Assembly (NCBI GenBank): GCA_905182985.1
Contig: CAJJDN010000014.1
Coordinates: forward strand, 515,307-579,306
From: Paramecium sonneborni
Lineage: Eukaryota; Ciliophora; Oligohymenophorea; Peniculida; Parameciidae
Reading direction: 5' to 3'
DNA length: 64,000 nt
The position numbers and the translations under genes were made by a program. The notes beneath the pieces are model-generated. The model saw nothing but the letters and a program-made list of their open reading frames with translations, was not told the DNA's origin and did no database searches. Of this stretch, positions 47,031 to 59,388 are shown piece by piece; the first letter of the stretch is position 1, and each line of letters starts with the position of its first letter.

Positions 47031-49084
47031 ATGTAGTTTGAATTAACTTAAAATGAATTACGTTCTTATTAAGAGAAATATGACAAAGTGATGAACGCAA
47101 AAGTTGCTCTTGATTTTAAGAAAACTAAAAAAATAATAATGGGCTAATTTTCTATTACAGATGCATAAGCTAATTCAATTTTAAAAAAAGTATTCTCTCA
47201 ATAAAACTCAGATGAGTTAAATAGAGAAGGATTCTTTACAACCCTTAGGTATATTTAATGTTTGCAAAATAAAGTGGATATTGAAACTTGTAATATAAAT
47301 ACAATTAAATTACAATTTCCACTCAGAGTCAATAGTAAACAGAACTTAAAGAAATCATTTTAGCCTCCTTCACCTGAAGATTTGTTAGAAAAATCAATGA
47401 TAGAAAAATCAATGATTGCTTTAAAAAATTTAGAAAATTTAGTCAAAGAACCAAGAAGCTAAATTTTATCATAAATAAAGGAAAATCCAAATAAATAAAT
47501 TGATAAAAAAACAGAAGAAATAAAAATATTAGAGAATAATTCAATAGAAAAAGTTGTTTTAATAGAGTAAAGTAATGAAATAGAGTTAAATGATGAAAAA
47601 ATTGATTAAAAATCATAGAAAAATAATCTAAAAGAAAAAGATAAAATAGATTAATAAATTATATAAAATAATAATACAAAAGAGAATCAATAATTTGATT
47701 AAAGAGAATAAAATCAAATTGATTAATATTAAATTGATAGATAATGTAACTATTCTTCGGATACATTTGGTATTCCATAAACATTTGGGGATCCTAAAAT
47801 ATTTGGTGATCCTAAAATATTTGGTGATCCTAAAATATTTGGGGAACCTTTCATTAATTAATAGTTTAATGAAGAGAATGAAGGTGAAAAACCAATAACT
47901 AAACAGATTTAAGAAATTAAACCAGACATAATTGAAATTGGAGATGATGAAGAAGAATTTATCAAGAGAGATGAAACAAAAGATATATATGTATGGATTT
48001 CAGGTTACTAATCTCTTAAAGATGGACCATTTTCTCAAACTTATTACGCATATACAGTTTGTTCAGAAATCCGTAGTGATTAATTTTAAGGAACATATAC
48101 AAAAAACTAAGTTAATAGAAGATATACAGATTTTATTATGCTTTAATAATATTTTACTAAATCTAAACTTGGAGATATTATCCCTAGTTTACCAGAAAGG
48201 GAAGGTGTAATTGCAAGTATAATGAATATGGTTGTGGAAAATCAATAATTTATTTCTTAAAGGTAAGAATAATTATAACTATTTTTAAACTATCTAACTA
48301 AATATAAAGAAGATTAAATTTTTAGATATTTTTTAACCTAAAATAAGAAATTTGATGAAATCTTGAAAGAACTTAGATATAATAAAGGTGACAATTAGGA
48401 TGATGAGACATTTTTACCAGATCCTGATGAATTTACAAGAAAATAGAAATTAAAGGAAATGATTGTTGGAAAATCATTATCGGATGTTCTTGACTATTTC
48501 AAAGGAGAAAAAGAAATAGAAGCCAAATTTTAGGAAGAATATAGATAAGTTTAATAACATTATAAAAACCTTGAAAATAAAAAGTTAGAATTAAGTAAAT
48601 TCAAATAATGCTTAATATAATTTTATGAGCCTATTGAAAAATTTAGTTCTAGTAATTAGTTATAACCAACATCTATCATTTCTGAAGAGAATATTAAATT
48701 TGTTTAAGAAACTTAGAAGTTATTTTAATCTAATTGTAACTGTTTAAATATAATTAGATACAAAACATTAAAATTTAGTAATGAACTAAGTTACCTAAAT
48801 AGAATTTCAATTAAATAGTTTAACTTATAGTTATGAGCAAATATAGAAGCAAATTTACAAATGGTTTGCTGAAAAGAAAAGATTAAGAGAGGAAAAAATA
48901 TCAAATAAGTATATTATCTGTACTTATTTTTAGATAAGAAATATAAAAGAATGATAACGAAGAGGGAAGATTATAGTATGTTATTTCTAAGACTAATGAG
49001 ACTTTGATAAAATTGGTGAGTTAAATAACAGAGGATCTAAAAAGTTTATTATAAGTCTTTGTAGAGCAATTAACATAGAATTGA
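47031..49084 (+). CDS. PX-BAR sorting nexin with possible EH-like N-terminus
   Basis: 668 residues. Residues ~320-435 are a PX domain: VWISGYQSLKDGPFSQTYYAY, then the lipid-binding RRYTDFIMLQQYF and IIPSLPER, for binding phosphoinositides. The C-terminal 200 residues are helices of BAR type (KLKEMIVGKSLSDVLDYF, EFQLNSLTYSYEQIQKQIYK). The first ~90 residues resemble an EH domain. A linker holds three FGDPKI units. Introns 48736-48757 and 48909-48933. Role: endosomal membrane tubulation and cargo recycling. An upstream ATG at 46990 is in another frame. Confidence 0.82.
47784..47837 (+). repeat. three tandem 18-nt units coding FGDPKI
   Basis: Inside the PX nexin, 18-nt units (TTTGGTGATCCTAAAATA and one-base variant) repeat three times, then a fourth diverges to FGEP. 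DPF/FxDP-like motifs are used as clathrin-adaptor or EH-domain ligands, so the repeat may be functional as well as slippage-prone. Confidence 0.8.
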
Positions 49085-49208
49085 ATTTAAGTCTGTTATT
49101 GGTTTTTAGATATAACTTAAAAATATTTTTTAATAAAGTTTTTTATCTTTTTTTACAAATTGAGTTTATAAAATATAATCTAAGTATATAAAGATAAAGA
49201 TAAATTAT

Positions 49209-49514
49209 ATGATAGAAATTAAAAAAAAGAATTTTTTCAATTAACAAATTTTCATTTGGTTTTATAATTTAGATGATTTTAATCTTCTAAATAATGCTCT
49301 TTAGATTAAAATGGTTAATAATTAGGAGAAACATAAAAAAGCATTTAATTAAAGTAAATTATTTTATTATTTGAATTTAATGGACTGAAAGGAAATTGGT
49401 TATAGCTAAAAGTCGAAAGGAAATATAAGATTAGTTTATTGTATTAGATAGAAAAACTGAATATTATTCTGCTAAAATTCAAAAAAAGTTTAAGAATATT
49501 TTTTGAAGATTGAT
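49209..49514 (+). other. possible small gene or gene remnant
   Basis: An ATG at 49209 opens MIEIKKKNFFNQQIFIWFYN, and a separate frame nearby reads SRKEIQDQFIVLDRKTEYYS, which looks coding, but no intron joins them. It lies between the PX nexin and the giant surface gene. It may be a decayed gene or upstream exons I cannot connect. Low confidence. Confidence 0.2.
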
Positions 49515-49607
49515 GAAAAGTGATTATATTTAATTAGTTACAGAAATGATTTAGTATTATTAAACATAAAAAAATTCATAAACAAATAATTTAAAAAATA
49601 AATATTT

Positions 49608-52600
49608 ATGTTACTTCTTTTTACTATTACCATAATTTTGCTTGTGTCAAGTACAAGAAATCAGATAATCTTGTAAGGAAAATCACATTTAATATAGATA
49701 ACAAATAGAAATGGGATGTAAAACATCTAAAAATGGAGTTTGTTAGGAATTATGCCCATTAGGATAATTTGATTGTGAGAACTATTAAATAAAATGTGAA
49801 TATGGGTACTTCCTACAATTCGAAAATACATGTGTGCTATGGTAAGATGGGATATGTATGTAGTCCTTATTAAAAGGTGATCGATAGCTTTACATTATAT
49901 TGTATGGATTGTGTTGAGCATCCATATACTTGGTGGAGTAATAGAACTTGTTCATATGAATACTCAATTGAAAGTGGAGATTACATGAAAGGAACTTTTG
50001 TTCGTAGAGTGAAAGAATATAGCGAATTATATTTTATAGGTCCTTCAACTTCAAACGGAGTGAATAAGGATTCAATAATAAGAAATGTAAATGTATTAGA
50101 GAATAGTATAGGTTTAATATTTATACCAAACTTATATTTGTTCAGGTTGTAAAAGATTTTGCATTCCTGGGACAAGTATAAATTGTAATAGTATAAGTTC
50201 ACCATATGCTGAAGATAATGGTATAATTGGGATTGAATGTTTATAAACATATGAATATAAAAATCAATTGTGTATTAGTTGTCCACCAGATTGTTTAAGA
50301 TGTTCAAATGGTTAATGTTCCTAATGTAATGATGGATATATGATTAAGAATGGTTTATGCTAAAAATGTTAGGATAGTTGTTTAAATTGTTTTGTGTTGT
50401 AATTGTAGACAATATGTACTAAATGTAAAGAGGGATTGGTAGCATCTTTGGATTAATAAAAATGTGAGGAATGTGGTAATGAATGTAAAAGATGTGAATA
50501 TGTAACGTATTTTTCTGATGTTCAATATCAATATCCATCAAGAATTATGATAAAAATAGAAGATAAGAGCAAATAAAATTAATACATTAAAAGATGTAGA
50601 TAATGTTCTACTAATAGTTTTGTAAGTCATAATGGAATAGACTGTGTTACATGTCAAATTCCAAAATGTGATTTATGTTATTATAATATTAGGGGTGATG
50701 TAACAACTATGGATTATGATTTTGAACCTAGTAAAAATAATGATGTTGTATCTAATTTATATTGTTTTAAATGCATCAGTGGTTATACTGTTAGTGCAGA
50801 TAAATAGAATTGTGTACCTTCAATTCCAAGTCCAGATAGATGTGATAGGAAATACATGGATGGACCAGCAAAATGCAGACAATGCTTATAAAATGTTATA
50901 CTTGATTAATTCAGTAAAACTTGTTCTAATTCATGTACTTCTTATATCGCTTATTGCAAAAATTGTTTTTCTTATAAGAGTTTAGATTAATCATAATATA
51001 CAGATGGATCTGGCTAAATATTCACTAAAGCTGCTCAAACACTTTATTAATGTATATAATGTAGCAATGGATATTATCCAAATATATTTACTGGGTTTTG
51101 TGATGCTTGTCCTAATAATTGTTACTAATGTTGGCAATATTCTTAGACATATAATTTCACAGATTATTTATTAAAAATGCAACCAATTAGTAATTCATTA
51201 AAAGAGACTTTCTTAAATGATATTCCTATTAATATTTAATGTACATAATGCAACTTTGGATATCAATTATATGGTAATGAATGTTTAGGTTGCAGTAGTA
51301 ATTGTTAAGTAGAGAATCAAATTGTGAGTGATGATTCTATTAATAGTTGTGTCTTTAAATCAACTTATGCTTTCTGTGGAGAATGCTATGATACATTTAA
51401 TGATAGATCTTTAGTTAAAGATAAATCTGAATGCATTGAATGTCCCTTAAATTGTTTAGCCTGTAGAGAAAGAGAATCTTATGAAATCACTAACTTATAT
51501 TTCAATCCAGATAATTCCAACTTGCTACAATATGGTAGATTATGTTATAAAATTTAAACTATGACTATGTCTAATCTTTAAAGCATTTCATATAATTCCT
51601 ATTTGAATCTCCCTATTTTATGTCTCTATTCCTAAGTAGCTTCAACAAATACTAAAAGATGTAGACATACTGCTCAAATTACACTTCATGTTTATTGTGA
51701 TGACGATTAATATAATTCTATTTATTCTACTTTGACTGATAATCAAAAATTGTATCATTATAGTTTAAATGATTACTATTATATTGATGTAACTGATATT
51801 GCTCTTATTGAATTTTCAGATTTAGAAACTTTTCAATTATATTAAACCATGAATTAAGGACCCCTAGAAGAATTGACACTCAACATATTATTTACTAATT
51901 CTAATGATTACAAATGTACTTTTAAAAAATCCACATCTTTGATAACTTAATTCCATAAAAATGTTTATGCTCTCACCAAATTTTAAGTAATCATCTAAAG
52001 TGCACATGATTTGCCAATTACATTTGAACTTACTGACAATTTCTATTTATAGGATTTCCCTTTTATTATGATCAAAAATATTAATATTTATTCTAATCTA
52101 TAGAATAATTTTGGATTGATTATTACTAATACCATTTCTTCAACCTATCTATAAATAGAATTTTGTAAACTTGGATATTTGTCAAATAAATAGTATAATT
52201 CATAAATATTTACTCTTAATTTAGAAAACTTAAATTATTTAGAATTAAAGGATGTTTACATCTAAAATTTATTATATAATGATTAAATTAATATAAATTA
52301 GGAGAAAATTAACAACTACAAGTTTGAGTTCACAAATCTATATTTTTAGAACAATTAATTTATAAATAATACAATATTTCCACTTACACCTTATAGCACA
52401 ATAAATATTGAGAATTTAGTCATTTCAGATTGTATATTCAATAGTTCCTCTTTGTTTATAAATCAACAAGAGTATTAAATATTTGTTTCTACCTTTTTTA
52501 TTAATTAATTAAAGATCAAATAGACTCATTTTTATCAATAATCAAGTATAATAAAATCGAGTTATTTTTATTAATTATCTATCAATTAATTAGATATAAT

Positions 52601-55600
52601 TGGAAATAGATTTAATGATAGTGAGTTATTTATAAGTAATACCTACTAGATTAAAAATGTATTTATTTATATGAATGTTTTTACTAACGATTCTTTAATT
52701 TTTACAACTGCAGATTAAGTTCCAGATTCATCATCATTTTATGATTAGATAAAAAATAGTCCATATGAAATATAAAATGTAAAATTTGTGGAAAATACTT
52801 GCTACAATATTAATTGTTTTATGTTATTATAAACTCCATATAATAAAAAGGAAATACATAGTAATTTAATAATAAAGAATTTGAAGATATATAATAATTA
52901 TGTAGAATTATCATTAGTCTAAAGATAATCAGTATCTTCTGCTATTATTAGAGCAACAGAAATGAGTAGAGTGATTTTAATTAATATTGTAATTGACACT
53001 TAATTATCAATATCAGTGCTATCCTTTTAAGAGATAGCTTCTTTAGAAGTGACAAAATTTTTATGTGATTTCTCAAATAATATAATTGGCAAGAAAGACA
53101 CTAGTCCTCGTACAAAGATTGAAAATAATACAATTATACAATACCCATTTAATAATAAACTTCCAAGCAATACTAGTTGTTCTTATTAAAAAGAATCTTT
53201 TGGTGGTTATAATGGATATTGTTTGGATGTTTAAGATTTTTTGTATGGAGTAAAGATCAGCGATGCTTCACTTAAAGGACTTCTAGGAATTGATAATGGA
53301 TTCATTTATATTTAATCTTATGAATCATTAATGAAGTAAACTAGTAATTTCATCAGTTCAAATGTAATTAACAATCCAGAGAACTTTTATTCAGGTTATA
53401 AAAATGAGGTGATTATTTTAAAAAATATCAACATATTTAATACATCGATTGCAATATCAGATCCAGTTACTAATATTGGAAGTATCATTATTGAATCTGA
53501 TTAAATTTAAACTATTCTTATTGATACTGTTTAATTGATAGGTAATCATCTACATTAATTGGTTGAATCAATTACTTTAGAAATATCAACATGTTTTACA
53601 ATTCTTAGTCCTAATAGTTTTGTATATATTAAAAATTTAGTTGCTTAAAATAATAGAGCTTCATAATCATAATATGGTATCAATATTATCAAATGTTAAT
53701 CCTTAAAATTAATTTAATGCTTGTTCAATTATACAAATATTATGGAATCTAATTGGCTAGATAGATTAGAGGAATATCAAGTTGATAATTATTCTCAATT
53801 CTTAGGACAATTTAATATAGAATCTGAAGGTTCAAATTTATATATTCAATGTAAAAAATTAGAAATAGACTAAATTAAATTTTTGAATTCCAAATCTTTA
53901 ATGGGAACAGCAATTTATTTTTTAGGTTAAGATCTAGTATCCATTGTTATTAATAATACTGAATTTACAAATCTTACTACATCATTGGAATATATAGATT
54001 AAGCAAATGGTGGAGCATTGTATCTTAACTTACAGAAGTCCAATTATGATATTAGTTTGAACAATGTTACTATGAATCACAGTTAAGCTAGAGTAGCTGG
54101 AGGATGTATTTATGTTTAAACATCTATGTATGAATAGTAAATATCCATCAATGGTAGTCAATTTATAGAATGTTCATCATTATAGAGTTCTTTCATAGAT
54201 ATTTAATTTTCTTTGTCATCGTTGGTTTTGCCTACTTTGAGTATTAGAAATACAAATATAATAAATAATAATTTTGAAGGATTTTTAAAATAATTAGTGG
54301 ATATCAGTTTTGAAGAAGAGCTATAAATTGTTTCTGGAGTAAGTTTGATTAGATAGAATTATGGTATTTTGGAAATATAATCAAGTTAATTTATCAATAT
54401 ATAGATTCAAGGTTTGATGGAACTTACTAATATGTTTTTAGTTATTTTGTAAGATTTGATAATAAAAGATATTACAATATTTACTTAATCTTTAATAGAT
54501 ATTACCCATTACACAAAATAATCATCAGTAGAATTGTAGAATATATTAATTAACAATATAACTGAATAAATAGTATTGACATAAGAATAATTTCTCTTTA
54601 AATTTAATAGCTAATGTCAATCGATATCTTCAATTTTTGAACTACCAAAAATTTAAACTTGTGTAGAGTAAGAAGAGTTAAGATAGTTTTACTAGGATAT
54701 ATATGATTATAGATAAATATCTTAAACTAAATTAGATAATAGTTCATTGTATGAATATTATGATTCATTATCAGATTCAGATAAGTATTAATTGGATGAA
54801 ATAAAATTAAATACAGTTCGAGAGATTAAATCATTTTATTCTTCAAGTAATATAATTTTGTTGGAAAATGTAATAAAATAAAAGGACTTTAGTTTATGTT
54901 ATTTGACAAATTTGGAATAGACATATTAAATTGTTAATAATCCAAACTTTATAAAATTAAGTAAAGTAAAATCAACAAATGTTATTAATATGATATCTGT
55001 GACTATAAAAAATACTTATTGTAGTAGATGTAAGGAAGGTCTGATTTTAATAAATAACTATGATAGTAATGCATATAATTCGACGAACATCATTGGATTG
55101 AATTGTTAAAATAATGTAATAGGTTATTTTGGTTGTTTGGTTATAACCACTCTATCGATTCCTTAATTCAATATCACCTATAATAATAGAATTTTGTAGA
55201 GTTCAAATTCAACTTTACAATACAACATTAGATTATAACAGAGTCTATTTTAGAGTAACACTGCTGAGATAGGTGCTGGTCTAACAATAATTGGATTGAG
55301 TATATAAATAACGGATAGTTAATTTATGGATAATAGAGCAACATTGATAGGTGGAGGGATTGCATTTGTATACAATTCAGATATTTAGAATATATTAGAT
55401 TAATATAATAACAATTATATTAATAATGATGCTTAATTAGGTAGTGCAGTATATATGATGAATAATAATCTAAATAATTTGGATAAATCATAAATCTACA
55501 TTCACCATAATAGCAATACTTAAATAGAGTAGATACCAGAAAAGTTAAGTTTAATGATGTAAAAAGGAATTTTGATGAGGATATCAACATTCTAAGATAT

Positions 55601-58159
55601 TGATGGAGACTTAAATAATGATAATGTTATTGATAATTAAAATCTGTAAATTATTGATGTAGTAAATATTTAATCATCAAAAATACCAAACTTAGAAAGT
55701 AATTATTTATTACTTCCATCTGGATAATAAATGTCATAATATAAATATTATTATGAAGAAACATAAGAATAAATACCTTACAATTGGATTTTCAGGATTT
55801 TCAATTTAGATAAGGATTAAAATATCATTAAATCAATATCATCTACTGAAACTTGTACAGTCTCAGGTCGATTAATGGATGAATTAAATTTAGATTACAC
55901 TAAATAGTTTTTAATGAATTTCACATCTTAATCAGTGTTTTAATTTGATTCATCCAGTAACTCTTTTAATTTTGATAACTTATAAATATATTTTGATCCA
56001 TACTTGTAAGAGAATCTATACTTACAACTAAAATGTAAATTATTGATATTAATTTATTAGTTTAATGCACTTCCATTAAGATTCCAATCTATAATTAAAA
56101 TGCTCCATATAATGTACTTAATTATAATAAAAATTATGCTCTATATTTGAATGTGAGAACAATTCCTTGTTAAATAGGAGAAGCATATGTAGATTAGAAA
56201 TGTATCTCATGTAGTTAAACAAATTCTTATTCTGTTGTAGAGAAGAGTGTATAATGTAAAGGCATGAATTCGATATAAATGGAGGAGATTACTGCAGTAA
56301 GAATTAAATTGAGAGAATAATATTGGAGACCTTTTGCTAAAAATGATAATATTGAAGAATGTTATAATCTACCAACGAATTGTTTAGGTGGTTGGGTTCC
56401 AGGAGATATTTCCTGTTATGATGGTCATATTGGTGCTTTATGTGAATAATGTGATATCTATGGAATTAGAGGACCTTAATATTCTGTTAGTAAAAAATAT
56501 ACTTGTGGAGCTTGTTCAGACACTATTGAATCAAATATTCTTATAATTATTGGTATTTCCATTTTCACTCTTCTCACCATGATTATGTCGGTGAAAGGCA
56601 ATTATTAATTCATAGAGAATCTAGTTCATTAATAGGTTCTTTAATCTATTGGAGCTAGAATTAACATTTAATCAAGTATATTTTCTATTTAATTATTAGA
56701 TAATGCATCCATCATTATGAAACAATTAAATAATTATTTATAAATCATTGCTTCCTTAACTACATTTAGAATATCTATACCTACTGCTTTTGTTTCTTCT
56801 ATGGAAGTCTTAGGAAATCCTACATAATCTATGGCATATTCCTTAGATTGTTTCTTAGTTACTTTAGCTACTATTGATTTATTGTATTTCAGAATGGCTT
56901 GGGCTCTGTTAATGCCGCTTTTTTATATGATCATTTTCTTTTTTGGATATTTTACAGGAGTGCTTATGAGAATTGCTCCCTTTAAAATTGGAATCATTTA
57001 TACTACCTTCATTTATATGTTCATATATTTATAACCTACATTAGTTGGAGGATTCATATCATTATTAAGTTCAAGAACTGTTAGTGGAATTGAATGGGTC
57101 TAAAGCAATGTTAGTTATCAATATTATACTGATATGCATTAATATTTTATCTATATATTTATTGGACCCAATCTTTTACTGTGGAGTATCATATTACCAT
57201 TAACATTTATGTATCTTATTAGAAGAAATAAACATTAATTAGAAACTATGGAAATTAGAAAACGATGGGGATTCTTCTATCATGAATACACTAATTAAGC
57301 ATATCTTTGGGAATTTGTTAAAATCTTTGAAAAAGAACTTGTAATTATTTCTCTAACATACTATGAAAACAAAATTGTTATTAAAGGATTAATTATATTT
57401 CTTCTTGTTTTCATTTATGGAGCCTTCTCATTTGCATTTATTCCTTATAAACAAAAAAAACTTAATTTCATAGACTAAATGTCAACTGCAGTTTGCTCAT
57501 GCTCTTTATGTTTAGGAGTTCTAATTTATGCTAGTTAAAATGAGAATTTAGATTATTTACAATATATCATGTTCTTAATCATTATTATTATTAATACTCT
57601 TCTAATTATTTTAATTCTTTATCATCTACTTGAAGGATACATTAATTAATTTGATGATAAATTAGATGTTGTAAGAACTAAATTTAAACTCAAATTTCCT
57701 AATATTGAATTCTAATACCCCTGCCTTAAAAAACTTTTAATTAATAAAAAGGAAATGAAAGAAAAAGTTATTAATTATTGGGCCATTCTTAGATATGAAA
57801 CTAGAGAAGGTATTAAAAGAAAACGAAAAGATAAAAATGCACCATTGTTAATATACAGAAGAAAAAAATCCACTTCAGGTTCTTAAGATATATCGGAGAA
57901 AGATTTAGATATGAAATAAAGCAACTCTATGGATTAACATAGAGATGTGAATAGTCCAGATAGAGATGGGAAAGATGATATCAAATTACTCAAAAGACCA
58001 AGTTCTCATTATTAAGGATTGGTTGTTCAATAATAAAATTCTTTGGAATCATCCCAAGAGAATTTGAGTAAAGTATTTCCTGAAGTTATTTCTGAAATCC
58101 CTTCGTCTCGCAAAGAAGAAAAAAAATAACAAAAAATAATCTTAAAGAAGCCATTATGA
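49608..58159 (+). CDS. giant cysteine-rich multi-pass surface protein
   Basis: About 2800 residues. Start chosen at ATG 49608 for the signal peptide MLLLFTITIILLVSS. Residues to ~640 are furin/growth-factor-receptor-like Cys repeats (CKRCEYV, CVTCQIPKCDLC, CDACPNNCYQC). A long Ile/Asn-rich region to ~56030 looks like a parallel beta-helix. A further Cys module (CISCSQ, GALCEQC, CGACSD) is followed by about seven or more membrane helices (ILIIIGISIFTLLTMIM; IIFLLVFIYGAFSFAFI; YIMFLIIIIINTLLIILIL) and a charged cytosolic tail. One clear intron at 56036-56061. Near the start the frame changes at ~49640, 49876 and 50120 and the short introns there are not settled. Ciliates have large families of this layout; ligand unknown. 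Confidence 0.8.
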
Positions 58160-58426
58160 TTATTTTTATAATTTTTTTATGAATATCATTAAACCATTAT
58201 CTTTATGATTTTTCATCATAATTTATAAATTTATCATCTTAGTACATATATAGATATAAATCTCCACTTAATTAATATATTTTTCACATTTGATATGCAA
58301 ATCAAATAGACCGATAAATTACTGGCTCATTATTACTTTCACTTAATTGATTTAAAATACTCTTTATCATTTAACTCGATAATATTCATATTAAATCATT
58401 GATAATATAAATAAAAATAATCAGAT
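58160..58426. other. intergenic spacer
   Basis: A 267-bp A+T-rich gap after the giant surface gene. No open frame of note. It should carry that gene's terminator and the promoter of the small protein at 58427. Confidence 0.5.
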
Positions 58427-58663
58427 ATGGGTTGTTCAAATTAAAAAGCAAAAACGATAAGAATTTAGATCATTAGTGAAGAATATCAAGGATCCAATAA
58501 GTCTAAAATTTTTGTGATCGATAATAGTTTAAAGAAAAAATTCTTTACTTCCTAATTTGTTTAGAAAAGAATATTTTTGTTAAATACTGTTCCGAAACTT
58601 AATTTATCTTCAAATGACCTTTACTAAAGAAGAAAAATTAGATAAACTTCCACAAAATTTTGA
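58427..58663 (+). CDS. small protein with N-terminal MGC lipidation signal
   Basis: 78 residues, no intron, TGA stop. It begins MGCSNQKAKTIRI: Gly2 with Ser5 fits N-myristoylation and Cys3 fits palmitoylation, so it is probably held on the inner face of a membrane. The rest is basic and serine-rich. No family recognised; being short, it may be a chance frame, but codon use fits a gene. Confidence 0.45.
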
Positions 58664-59388
58664 TTTTTTTTTAATTTATATTCATGATGCCTGATATCAT
58701 TTTTTATTGCTTTTTAATAATTATTTATAGAAAGAAACTAAACTCTAGTATCAATTAAAATGAATGAAGGTTAATTGAGAAACATAATGGAAGTATTTTA
58801 AAGAAATTAAAGTTTATTCAATATTTTTAAAACTGGTTTGGATATATTATTAGTTCAATAAAGAGAAATAATAATATAGTTAAATGTATATATTATAAAA
58901 TTTTCCTATAATTTATTAAGAAATATTCAAATTGAAATGCTAAGTTAATTCATAATGTAGTTTATGTGCAAAAATAATTTATTAATTAATTTTTATAATG
59001 ATATCTCTTATAAAATTATTTTGATCATAGCAAAAAATTTTCAAGTAAATTTAACAAGGGCTAATTAGAAATCAGATTGGTAAAAGTGCACAAAATTGAA
59101 GTATTATAGTGTTTAAACGGAATTTAGATTGATGGATAATAAATTTTTTTTTTTAAATTATTCCAATCTATTCGTATTATTTTCATTTATTTAAAATTAA
59201 CTTCAATATAAATTTATTAAAAGCTAATATAAATTTGATAAATATTTCACTTTATCTTTAATTCATTTAAATTTATTTAGGGTTTTTATATATTATTTTA
59301 TCAAAAGTAGGTGTTTACAAAAGAATTATGTATTCGCTATTAAAGTTTAAGGAATAAAATATTCAAATCAATTATTATTAAAATTATT
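58664..59388. other. A+T-rich stretch, no gene seen
   Basis: About 725 bp lacking a supportable frame. It includes TTTTTTTTT tracts near 58668 and 59146. It presumably contains the promoter of the 1031-residue gene that follows. Confidence 0.45.

Noticed and set aside
49981..50250. Minus-strand frame of 89 codons
   Set aside because: It is opposite the Cys-repeat coding frame of the giant surface gene and has no domain of its own.
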